Part shown: in pieces, positions 1-5,397 of the stretch
How the letters are laid out: each line of letters begins with the position of its first letter
Position numbering within the stretch: the first letter of the stretch is position 1
Source: Nitriliruptoraceae bacterium
Lineage (GTDB): Bacteria; Actinomycetota; Nitriliruptoria; Nitriliruptorales; Nitriliruptoraceae
Direction: 5' to 3'
NCBI GenBank assembly: GCA_007117945.1
Contig: SKTN01000245.1
Span: 1-7,056 of the forward strand
Length of the DNA: 7,056 bases
Program-made: the position numbers and the translations under genes
Notes under the pieces: model-generated
Told to the model about the DNA's origin: nothing
Seen by the model: only the letters and a program-made list of their open reading frames with translations
Database searches by the model: none

Positions 1-945
1 GGCGCCGGCTACATCGGCGCCACCACCGCCGCCGCCCTTCTGGACGCGGGCCACCAGGTCACGGTGGCAGATGACCTCAGCGCCGGCCACCTCGATGCCG
101 TCCCCGACGGCGCTGCCTTCGTCGAGGTGGACGTCACCGACCCCCGCGCGATCGACGAGGTGGTCGGTGACGGTGGCTTCGACGCCTGCCTGCACTTCGC
201 CGCGCTGATCGAAGCCGGGGAGTCGATGCGGGCGCCGGAACGCTTCTTCCGGGTCAACACCGGCGGCTCGGCGACGCTGCTCGAGGCCCTGCTGCGCCAC
301 GGTGTCCGCCGCTTCGTGCTGTCCTCCACCGCCGCGGTCTACGGCGAGCCGGAACGCGTCCCCATCACCGAGGAAGACGCCCTGGCGCCGACCAACGCCT
401 ACGGGGAGTCGAAGTTGCTGGTCGAGCGCATGCTGGCCTGGCACCACCGCATCCACGGCCTGTCCTACGCGGCGCTGCGGTACTTCAACGCCGCCGGAGC
501 GGTCCCCGGCCGCGGGGAGCGCCACGACCCTGAGACCCACCTGATCCCCCTGGTCCTGCAGGTCGCCGAGGGCCGGCGCGACCACATCACCCTGTTCGGC
601 ACGGACTACCCCACCGAGGACGGCACGGCGGTCCGTGACTACATCCACGTCGCCGACCTCGCCGACGCCCACGTCCGTGCGGTCGAACAACTCGACACCC
701 ACGGCACGATCACCTGCAACCTCGGCAACGGGCGCGGCTTCAGCGTCCGCGAGGTGGTGGAGGCGGCGCGCCGGGTGACCGGTCACCCGATCCCCGCCGA
801 GGAGGCACCCCGGCGCGCCGGTGACCCCGCCGTGCTGGTCGCCTCCTCCGAACGCGCCCAGCAACTGCTGGGCTGGCGACCGGGACTCCCGGAGCTCGAC
901 CGGATCGTGGCGGATGCCTGGGCCGAGCGACCGACGGCCGGTTGA
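1..945 (+). CDS. galE: UDP-glucose 4-epimerase (GalE), 5'-partial
   Basis: GalE interconverts UDP-galactose and UDP-glucose in the cytoplasm, the last step of the Leloir pathway. The frame is open from base 1, and the first visible residues, GAGYIG, are the Rossmann NAD-binding glycine motif (GxxGxxG), so only about ten N-terminal residues lie outside the window. The 314 visible residues compare with about 320-340 for the family. Extended SDR features are in order: the VxSSTAAVYG strand with the active-site Thr near visible residue 110; NAYGESK with catalytic Tyr134 and Lys138 (the YxxxK pair); ALRYFNAAGA; the epimerase signature TEDGTAVRDYIHVADLADAH; and a C-terminal RRAGDPAVLVAS stretch ending in LGWRP. 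The GTG at 64 would delete the NAD-binding motif, so it is not the start. The DeoR-family gene follows after 69 bp on the same strand, which fits co-transcription. Family assignment is secure; the role in galactose use is supported by galT and two galactosidases downstream. Confidence 0.96.
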   Translation, partial: GAGYIGATTAAALLDAGHQVTVADDLSAGHLDAVPDGAAFVEVDVTDPRAIDEVVGDGGFDACLHFAALIEAGESMRAPERFFRVNTGGSATLLEALLRHGVRRFVLSSTAAVYGEPERVPITEEDALAPTNAYGESKLLVERMLAWHHRIHGLSYAALRYFNAAGAVPGRGERHDPETHLIPLVLQVAEGRRDHITLFGTDYPTEDGTAVRDYIHVADLADAHVRAVEQLDTHGTITCNLGNGRGFSVREVVEAARRVTGHPIPAEEAPRRAGDPAVLVASSERAQQLLGWRPGLPELDRIVADAWAERPTAG

Positions 946-972
946 GCGCAGTGCCGGGGGCGGCAACCACAC

Positions 973-1003
973 GGCCGGCCGCACCGACGCCGGCGACCCG
1001 GCC
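973..1003 (+). repeat. GC-rich inverted repeats just before the regulator's ribosome binding site
   Basis: GGCCGG at 973-978 is complementary to CCGGCC at 998-1003. An alternative local hairpin pairs GCCGG (989-993) with CCGGC (998-1002) over a CGAC loop. Both end immediately before the AGGAGG at 1004. The structures are visible in the sequence, but in DNA this GC-rich they could arise by chance. There is no T-tract, so this is not an intrinsic terminator. Confidence 0.35.
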
Positions 1004-1010
1004 AGGAGGA
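1004..1010 (+). promoter_or_regulatory. Shine-Dalgarno site of the DeoR-family gene
   Basis: AGGAGGA lies 4-5 bases upstream of the ATG at 1015. It is the strongest ribosome binding site in the window and fixes the regulator's start. Confidence 0.85.
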
Positions 1011-1014
1011 CACG

Positions 1015-1830
1015 ATGAACACCACCGGTGCAGGCTCCCGACCGGTCCCCGCTCGCGTCCGACGGGACCGGATGCTCGGCCTGCTGCGCGAGCAGGAGTT
1101 CGTCCGGGTCAGCGAACTGGCCGAACACTTCGAGGTGAGCGAGGTCACCGTCCGCGCCGACCTCGACGCGCTCCAACAGCGCGGCCAGCTGCGACGGGTC
1201 CGCGGGGGCGCCGTCCCCCAGGCCGCGCCCCGCAGCGAGCAGCGCTTCGAGGAGGCGGAGGTGGCCGCCGCGGGCCAGAAGCGGGCCATCGCGCGGGTGG
1301 CCGCCGCGATGGTCGAGCCCGGCGACACCATCGTGCTCGACGTCGGCACCACGACCACGGCCATCGCCCACGCGCTCGCTGCCCGGACGGAACTCGAGGA
1401 GGTCACGGTGTTCACCTCCTCCCTGACGATCGCCCTGGCGCTGGAGCGGGCCGACCCCCGGCTGACCGTAGTGGTCACCGGCGGGACGCTGCGCTCCAAG
1501 CAGCACTCCCTCGTCGAGCCCCTCGGCGGCCTGGTGCTGGGGTCGATCAACGCTGGGACGGCCTTCATCGGCTGCAACGGCGTGGATCTCGTGCGTGGTG
1601 TCACCAACGTCAACCTGCCGGAGACCGAGATCAAGCGGCTCATCCTGAACGCCTCACAGCAGCGCGTGGTGTGCGCCGACAGCTCGAAGCTCGGACAGGT
1701 CTCCCTGGCGCACGTCTGTGACCTCGACGACATCGACCGCCTGATCACCGATGAGGACGCCGATCCGGAGTTCGTCGCCGCGCTGCGGGAGACGGGCCTG
1801 GACGTCGTCCTCGCCCCCCTGGAGACCTGA
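1015..1830 (+). CDS. DeoR-family transcriptional regulator, probable galactose/galactoside repressor
   Basis: This 271-residue protein has the usual DeoR-family length and architecture. Residues about 15-70 form the N-terminal winged helix-turn-helix: RVSELAEHFEVSEVTVRADLDAL carries the helix-turn-helix (about 32-53), followed by GQLRRVRGGAV, the typical end of the DeoR DNA-binding domain. Residues about 85-250 are the DeoR C-terminal sensor of the ribose-isomerase-like (ISOCOT) fold, with DVGTTTT (109-115), a VTGG strand, PETEIKR (Glu203, Lys207) and DSSK (Asp222, Lys225). In this family the sensor usually binds a phosphorylated sugar; galactose-1-phosphate or a related metabolite is a reasonable guess here, not shown. 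The start is fixed by the AGGAGGA at 1004. The stop codon shares its last base with the ATG of the alpha-galactosidase gene, implying translational coupling. It is the only regulator in the window, so control of the neighbouring galactosidase and gal genes is likely. The exact effector and repressor/activator mode are inferred. Confidence 0.93.
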   Translation: MNTTGAGSRPVPARVRRDRMLGLLREQEFVRVSELAEHFEVSEVTVRADLDALQQRGQLRRVRGGAVPQAAPRSEQRFEEAEVAAAGQKRAIARVAAAMVEPGDTIVLDVGTTTTAIAHALAARTELEEVTVFTSSLTIALALERADPRLTVVVTGGTLRSKQHSLVEPLGGLVLGSINAGTAFIGCNGVDLVRGVTNVNLPETEIKRLILNASQQRVVCADSSKLGQVSLAHVCDLDDIDRLITDEDADPEFVAALRETGLDVVLAPLET

Positions 1831-3254
1831 TGCGCACCGGCTTCACCGCGATCGCCGAGCACGACGTCGACCCTACCTCCGGACTGGTGTACGAGCACGG
1901 CTGGCAGTCCTGGAGCCCCGCCGGCGTCCACCACGTGACCGCGACCTCCCCCCGACCGGGCAGGCCCCGCTGGCAGACGATGGCCTACCGACCGGAGACG
2001 CCCGGACCCGACAGGGGGTTCCAGGGCGAGGGCCTGCTCGCCCTCCAGGTCGCCGCCGGAGCACCGGTGTCGGTGTTCCACAGCCCCGACCCCCACACCG
2101 AGGTGGCCTCGATCCGCCTCGAGGTGGTCGACGACGCGCGATCCGGCGACGGGCAGGTGCACGTCCGGATCAGCGCCGACGCCGAGGTGGCGGTCACCGA
2201 GCACGTGGCGGACCTGACCACCGCGTTGGAGGAGCACGCCGGTGCGCTCGCCGACCACCTCGGCGTCCCCGCCGAGGGGACCGAGCGCACCCTCGGCACG
2301 GGGTGGTGCTCCTGGTACGGCTACTACCACGACGTCACCGAACAGGTGATGCGCGACGAGCTGGCCCTGATCGATCGTCACGGCCTGGCCGTGGACACCG
2401 TGCAGCTCGACGACGGCTACCAGACGGGGATCGGGGACTGGCTGACACGGCGCACCGACGCCTTCCCCGCACCGCTGTCGCAGCTGGCGGCGCGTATCAC
2501 CGACACCGGGCGTGGAGCCGGGATCTGGACCGCCCCCTTCCTGGTGGGTGCCGACAGCGACCTGGCCCGGGACCACCCCGACTGGCTGGTCGGCGGGGCT
2601 GCGGCCTCCGATCACCACTGGGGCCAGCGCATCGGCGTGCTGGACGTCACCCACCCCGACGCCGCCGAGCACCTCCGGGAGGTGTTCGCGACCCTGACCG
2701 GCTGGGGGTTCAGCTACCACAAGATCGACTTCCTCTACGGCGGCGCGCTCCCGGGACGTCGCCACGAGGACGTCACACCCCTGGAGGCCTACGGGCGGGG
2801 ACTCGACCTGATCCGCGAGGCGATCGGCGAGCAGGCCGTGCTGCTCGGGTGCGGGGCCCCGCTGCTGCCCTCGATCGGGCGGGTGGACGCCATGCGTATC
2901 TCCCCCGACATCGACGCGCGCTTCGAGCCGCCGCTCGGCGACGTCAGCCAACCCTCCGGACGGGGTGCGGTCCTGATGGGACGCTCCCGGGCCTTCCAGC
3001 ACGGGCGGTGGTGGGTCAACGACCCCGACTGCCTGATGCTGCGCCCCGGGGTGGAACGCCGGGAGCTGTGGGCTGCGGAGCTCGCCGCCCACGGCGCCCT
3101 GGCCGTCTCCGGGGACCCGATCGCGGCGCTGGACGAGCAGGGGCTGGCGTGGACCCGCGAGCTGCTCCAACCGCCGGCCGGGCGGGCGGCGCGGTGGGAG
3201 CCGGACCCCGACGACGGGCTCGGCGGCGCGCTCGCCGGCCGGCCTCTACGGTGA
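1830..3254 (+). CDS. Alpha-galactosidase, compact glycoside hydrolase family 36 type
   Basis: This enzyme probably releases terminal alpha-linked galactose from oligosaccharides such as melibiose or raffinose, by a retaining mechanism. It has 474 residues, short for GH36 (many are about 550-750). An N-terminal beta-rich part (about 1-150, with HGWQSWSP near 24-31) precedes a TIM barrel. The barrel shows GTGWCSWYGYY (Trp159), LDDGYQ (Asp194, Asp195), KIDFLYGG with likely nucleophile Asp300, and GCGAPLLPSIGRVDAMRISPD with likely acid/base Asp360. The 60-residue spacing equals that of the Thermotoga maritima enzyme (Asp327 and Asp387, from memory). The C-terminus is short, so any terminal beta domain is reduced. 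No signal peptide is visible, so it should act in the cytoplasm on imported sugars. Its ATG overlaps the regulator's TGA by one base (TGATG) with no strong ribosome binding site of its own, suggesting translational coupling. Alternative specificity within GH36 (for example alpha-N-acetylgalactosaminidase) cannot be excluded. Confidence 0.9.
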   Translation: MRTGFTAIAEHDVDPTSGLVYEHGWQSWSPAGVHHVTATSPRPGRPRWQTMAYRPETPGPDRGFQGEGLLALQVAAGAPVSVFHSPDPHTEVASIRLEVVDDARSGDGQVHVRISADAEVAVTEHVADLTTALEEHAGALADHLGVPAEGTERTLGTGWCSWYGYYHDVTEQVMRDELALIDRHGLAVDTVQLDDGYQTGIGDWLTRRTDAFPAPLSQLAARITDTGRGAGIWTAPFLVGADSDLARDHPDWLVGGAAASDHHWGQRIGVLDVTHPDAAEHLREVFATLTGWGFSYHKIDFLYGGALPGRRHEDVTPLEAYGRGLDLIREAIGEQAVLLGCGAPLLPSIGRVDAMRISPDIDARFEPPLGDVSQPSGRGAVLMGRSRAFQHGRWWVNDPDCLMLRPGVERRELWAAELAAHGALAVSGDPIAALDEQGLAWTRELLQPPAGRAARWEPDPDDGLGGALAGRPLR

Positions 3255-3265
3255 CCTTCCAGCAC

Positions 3266-3287
3266 GGCGCCGCGACCCGCGGACGCC
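3266..3287 (+). repeat. Intercistronic hairpin between alpha- and beta-galactosidase genes
   Basis: GGCG (3266-3269) plus CCGCG (3270-3274) pair with CGCGG (3278-3282) and CGCC (3284-3287). This gives nine G-C pairs with one bulged A at 3283 and an ACC loop. No T-run follows, so it is not a classical intrinsic terminator. It may act as an mRNA stability or processing element between the two cistrons; chance is possible at this GC content. Confidence 0.45.
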
Positions 3288-3301
3288 ACGTGGGATCGGG
3301 T

Positions 3302-3308
3302 GAAGGAG
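3302..3308 (+). promoter_or_regulatory. Shine-Dalgarno site of the GH42 beta-galactosidase gene
   Basis: GAAGGAG lies eight bases before the ATG at 3317. The in-frame GTG at 3311 would be only two bases away, too close for initiation, so this site decides the start in favour of the ATG. Confidence 0.75.
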
Positions 3309-3316
3309 CGGTGCGG

Positions 3317-5233
3317 ATGCGGTTCGGCGTGTGCTACTACCCCGAGCAGTGGCCCGAGGACCGGTGGTCGACCGACGCCGCATGGATGGCGGAGCTCGGT
3401 CTCGGGCTGGTGCGTATCGGCGAGTTCGCCTGGAGCGCCTACGAGCCCGCGCGTGGCCGCTTCGAGTTCGGCTGGCTGGACCGGGCCATCGACACCCTCG
3501 CCGGTGCCGGGTTACAGGTCGTGCTCGGCACGCCGACGGCCACACCGCCGGTGTGGCTGCTGCGCGAGCGCCCGGAGATCCTGGCGGTCGGTCCTGACGG
3601 GCGCCGCAAGGCCTACGGCTCACGCCGGCACACCTCCCCCTCCTCCCGCGCCTACCGCGAGGAGGCCCGGCGCATCGTCGAGGTGCTGGTGGAGCGCTAC
3701 GGCCAGCACCCGGCGGTGGTGGCCTGGCAGGTGGACAACGAGCCCGGCAACCACGACTCCGCCCGGTGCTGGAGCGCCGAGAGCCAGGCCGCCTTCCAGG
3801 CCTGGCTCCAGCGCCGCTTCGACGGCGACATCGACGCGCTGAACGCCGCCTGGGGCACGACCTTCTGGTCGATGACCTACCCCGACTTCGAGGCGGTGGC
3901 GCTGCCCGTGCCCACCGTCACCGACCACAACCCCTCCCTGCTCGTGGCCCACCTGGAGTTCGCGGCGGCCCAGGCCGCCGAGGGCCTTGCCGAGCAGCGG
4001 GAGGTCATCGCCGCCGGCAGCCCCGAGCGGGAGGTGTTCACCAACCTCTATCTCGGCGATGTCGACGTCGATCCCCGGCAGGTGGCCCGACCCACGGGGC
4101 TCGGGTCGGTGGACATCTACCCCCACGGACTGCGCGACGCCGACGACGTCGCCTTCGTGCTGGACCTGGCTCGGGGCTCCGCGCTGCCGACGAACGCCGG
4201 CCCGGAGGACCGGGGCGGCCGGGCGTGGATCGTCGAGCAGCAGCCCGGTCCCGTGAACTGGACCGGCGACAACCCCGCCGTGCCTGCCGGGCAGGTCCGG
4301 CTGTGGTGCTGGCAGGCGGCGCTGCACGGCGTGGAGACCCTGCTGTGGTTCCGCTGGCGGGCGGCACGCGCCGGGCAGGAGCAGCACCACGCCGCGCTGC
4401 TGCGCCACGACGGCACCCGGGGTCCGGCCTGGTCGGAAGCGGAGCGCTTCCTGCGGGAGTACCACCGGGTCGCCGGGCTGTCACCACAGATCCTCGAGCG
4501 CCCGGCCGCCCGGGTCGCGCTGGTGCACGAGCACCTCGACGCGTGGATGCTCGGGGTGATCCCACAGGTGCCCGATGCGAGCCACCGCCACCTCGCCATC
4601 GCCGCGCACGCCGCGGCCCGGCGGCTGGCACTGGACGTCGACATCGTGCCCGCCGACGCCGACCTCAGCGCCTACGACGTCGTGCTGGCGCCGGCCCTGC
4701 ACGTGACCACTCCTGCCCGGCTGGCCCGCCTGGAGACAGCCCTCGACGCCGGCGCGCTGGTGGTCCTGGGGCCACGTAGCCTGACCCGCGACCAGCACAC
4801 CGTGTGGGTGGACGAGCCCGTGCCGGCAGGGCTCGCCGGGCGCCTCGGTGCCCGGGTCGAACACGCGGGCAACCCGGCCGGCTGGCCCCGTGACACCGCT
4901 GCGGCGAGCCGCCTGGTCCTGGACGACCCCCGCGAGCCCCTGCCCGTGGGCGGCTGGATCGAGACCCTGACCGCCGTGGAGGGCGGCACCCGGGTCCTCG
5001 GTCGCGCCCAGGGCGGCCCCCTGCACGGTGAGCCGGTCGTGGTGCGCCGCGGCAACCTCATCCACCTCGGTGCGGCGTCACCGGAGGCCTGGACCGCGGT
5101 GCTCGGCAGCCTGCTCGGCCGGCGTCCGAAGCCCGCGTACCTCGAGGTGTTCGAGCGCTCGGGGCGGCACGTGACCCTGGACCACCGCGAGCGCACGATC
5201 GGTGGGCTGGGGCCGGTCTCGGACCGGGACTGA
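3317..5233 (+). CDS. Beta-galactosidase, glycoside hydrolase family 42
   Basis: This enzyme hydrolyses terminal beta-galactosides (lactose, galacto-oligosaccharides or galactan fragments) by a retaining mechanism, in the cytoplasm since no signal peptide is visible. It has 638 residues, near the usual 650-690. It opens with FGVCYYPEQWP and RIGEFAWSAYEP, typical of the GH42 barrel. WQVDNEPG carries the acid/base Glu142, and WIVEQQPGPVNW carries the nucleophile Glu307. These match the Thermus enzyme's Glu141 and Glu312 in position (from memory). RWRAARAGQEQHHAALL closes the barrel (about residue 355). The middle trimerisation domain (about 390-600: RVALVHEHLDAWML, DVVLAPALHVTTPARLARLE) and a small C-terminal domain follow. 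The cysteine metal site of several GH42 enzymes looks absent: Thr106 sits where a Cys is usual (RRHTSPSS) and only Cys151 follows the DNEPG motif. It lies 62 bp after the alpha-galactosidase gene and is probably in its operon. The same frame is open far upstream, but that stretch is a GC-rich shadow. Confidence 0.95.
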   Translation: MRFGVCYYPEQWPEDRWSTDAAWMAELGLGLVRIGEFAWSAYEPARGRFEFGWLDRAIDTLAGAGLQVVLGTPTATPPVWLLRERPEILAVGPDGRRKAYGSRRHTSPSSRAYREEARRIVEVLVERYGQHPAVVAWQVDNEPGNHDSARCWSAESQAAFQAWLQRRFDGDIDALNAAWGTTFWSMTYPDFEAVALPVPTVTDHNPSLLVAHLEFAAAQAAEGLAEQREVIAAGSPEREVFTNLYLGDVDVDPRQVARPTGLGSVDIYPHGLRDADDVAFVLDLARGSALPTNAGPEDRGGRAWIVEQQPGPVNWTGDNPAVPAGQVRLWCWQAALHGVETLLWFRWRAARAGQEQHHAALLRHDGTRGPAWSEAERFLREYHRVAGLSPQILERPAARVALVHEHLDAWMLGVIPQVPDASHRHLAIAAHAAARRLALDVDIVPADADLSAYDVVLAPALHVTTPARLARLETALDAGALVVLGPRSLTRDQHTVWVDEPVPAGLAGRLGARVEHAGNPAGWPRDTAAASRLVLDDPREPLPVGGWIETLTAVEGGTRVLGRAQGGPLHGEPVVVRRGNLIHLGAASPEAWTAVLGSLLGRRPKPAYLEVFERSGRHVTLDHRERTIGGLGPVSDRD

Positions 5234-5265
5234 CAGGCTCGACCGGCCCAACATGTGTCCGCCGT

Positions 5266-5285
5266 GTCACGAGCCGTGGCGTGAC
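5266..5285 (+). repeat. Inverted repeat downstream of the beta-galactosidase gene
   Basis: GTCACG (5266-5271) is complementary to CGTGAC (5280-5285), with an 8-base loop, 32 bp after the GH42 stop codon. It could form a modest hairpin at the end of the upstream transcript, but no T-tract follows, so an intrinsic terminator is not supported. Factor-dependent termination or chance are the alternatives. Confidence 0.35.
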
Positions 5286-5300
5286 CGTGCGCGACCAGCA

Positions 5301-5316
5301 ACTTCCGAAGTCTTCG
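5301..5316. promoter_or_regulatory. Overlapping palindromes, possible upstream operator
   Basis: ACTTC-C-GAAGT (5301-5311) is a perfect palindrome around a central C. It overlaps a second one, CGAAG-T-CTTCG (5306-5316). The first shares the core TTCCGAA with the palindrome at 5367-5381; the two centres are 68 bp apart. Both lie in the less GC-rich zone upstream of galT. A paired binding site is suggested, but the protein is unknown. Confidence 0.45.
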
Positions 5317-5328
5317 TATGTGCGCCTA

Positions 5329-5345
5329 TCGAACCCCCTGTTCGA
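5329..5345. promoter_or_regulatory. Inverted repeat TCGAAC-N5-GTTCGA, candidate DeoR-family operator
   Basis: Two perfect 6-bp half-sites (5329-5334 and 5340-5345) are separated by five bases, so their centres are 11 bp apart, about one DNA turn, as expected for a dimeric helix-turn-helix protein. The TTCG/CGAA half-sites resemble those of some DeoR-family regulators; the E. coli GlpR consensus contains TGTTCG and CGAACA. The repeat ends 16 bases before the proposed -35 of galT. Binding by the DeoR-family protein encoded at 1015-1830 is an inference. Confidence 0.5.
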
Positions 5346-5361
5346 AGAACTAGCGGAGTAG

Positions 5362-5390
5362 TTGAAAAGTTTCCGAAACTTCATTAGCTT
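5362..5390 (+). promoter_or_regulatory. Putative galT promoter (TTGAAA-17-TAGCTT), predicted leaderless
   Basis: TTGAAA (5362-5367) matches the -35 consensus TTGACA at five of six positions. TAGCTT (5385-5390), after an ideal 17-bp spacer, fits the relaxed actinobacterial -10 pattern TANNNT but only three of six bases of TATAAT. The -10 ends seven bases before the ATG at 5398, which places the transcription start at or next to the A of the ATG. No Shine-Dalgarno sequence precedes that ATG. Leaderless mRNAs of this layout are common in actinobacteria. The region has about 42% GC over 5341-5400, against about 70% in the genes. Confidence 0.55.
5367..5381. promoter_or_regulatory. Perfect 15-bp palindrome between -35 and -10, candidate repressor operator
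   Basis: AAGTTTC-C-GAAACTT has two perfect 7-bp arms around a central C at 5374. It nearly fills the spacer of the proposed galT promoter, where a bound protein would block RNA polymerase. The core TTTCCGAAA resembles the TTTCG/CGAAA-type sites of several LacI- and ROK-family sugar repressors in actinobacteria. No LacI or ROK gene is in this window, so the binding protein would be encoded elsewhere unless the local DeoR protein uses it. Confidence 0.6.
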
Positions 5391-5397
5391 GCGCAAG

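Noticed and set aside
64..66. GTG at 64 as the galE start
   Set aside because: The frame is open to base 1 and encodes GAGYIG, the essential NAD-binding motif, so the gene continues past the left edge.
683..688. TCGAAC half-site inside galE as part of a second operator
   Set aside because: No matching GTTCGA partner lies at the right spacing; a 6-mer of this kind is expected by chance in coding DNA.
783..3170. A 795-codon open frame on the minus strand
   Set aside because: It lies opposite galE, the DeoR gene and the alpha-galactosidase gene, all with clear family motifs. The translation is low-complexity Arg/Gly/Pro/Val/Ser-rich with no recognisable domain, typical of antisense frames in high-GC DNA.
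1751..3316. Continuous in-frame extension upstream of the GH42 gene that would make a fusion of about 1160 residues
   Set aside because: The upstream 522 codons are Arg/Pro-rich and overlap the GH36 gene in another frame. The GH42 homology begins exactly at the ATG at 3317, which has a well-spaced ribosome binding site.
3311..3319. GTG at 3311 as the GH42 start
   Set aside because: It is only two bases from the GGAG core, while the ATG at 3317 has normal spacing and gives the usual MRFGVCYYPEQWP start.
5266..5285. Intrinsic terminator after the beta-galactosidase gene
   Set aside because: The stem is only six pairs and there is no T-run after it; kept only as an inverted repeat.
5362..5397. 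TTG at 5362 as the galT start
   Set aside because: It would add MKSFRNFISLRK, which does not look like GalT and is encoded by the palindrome and promoter. The GGAG before it is only three bases away. The ATG at 5398 gives the expected N-terminus.
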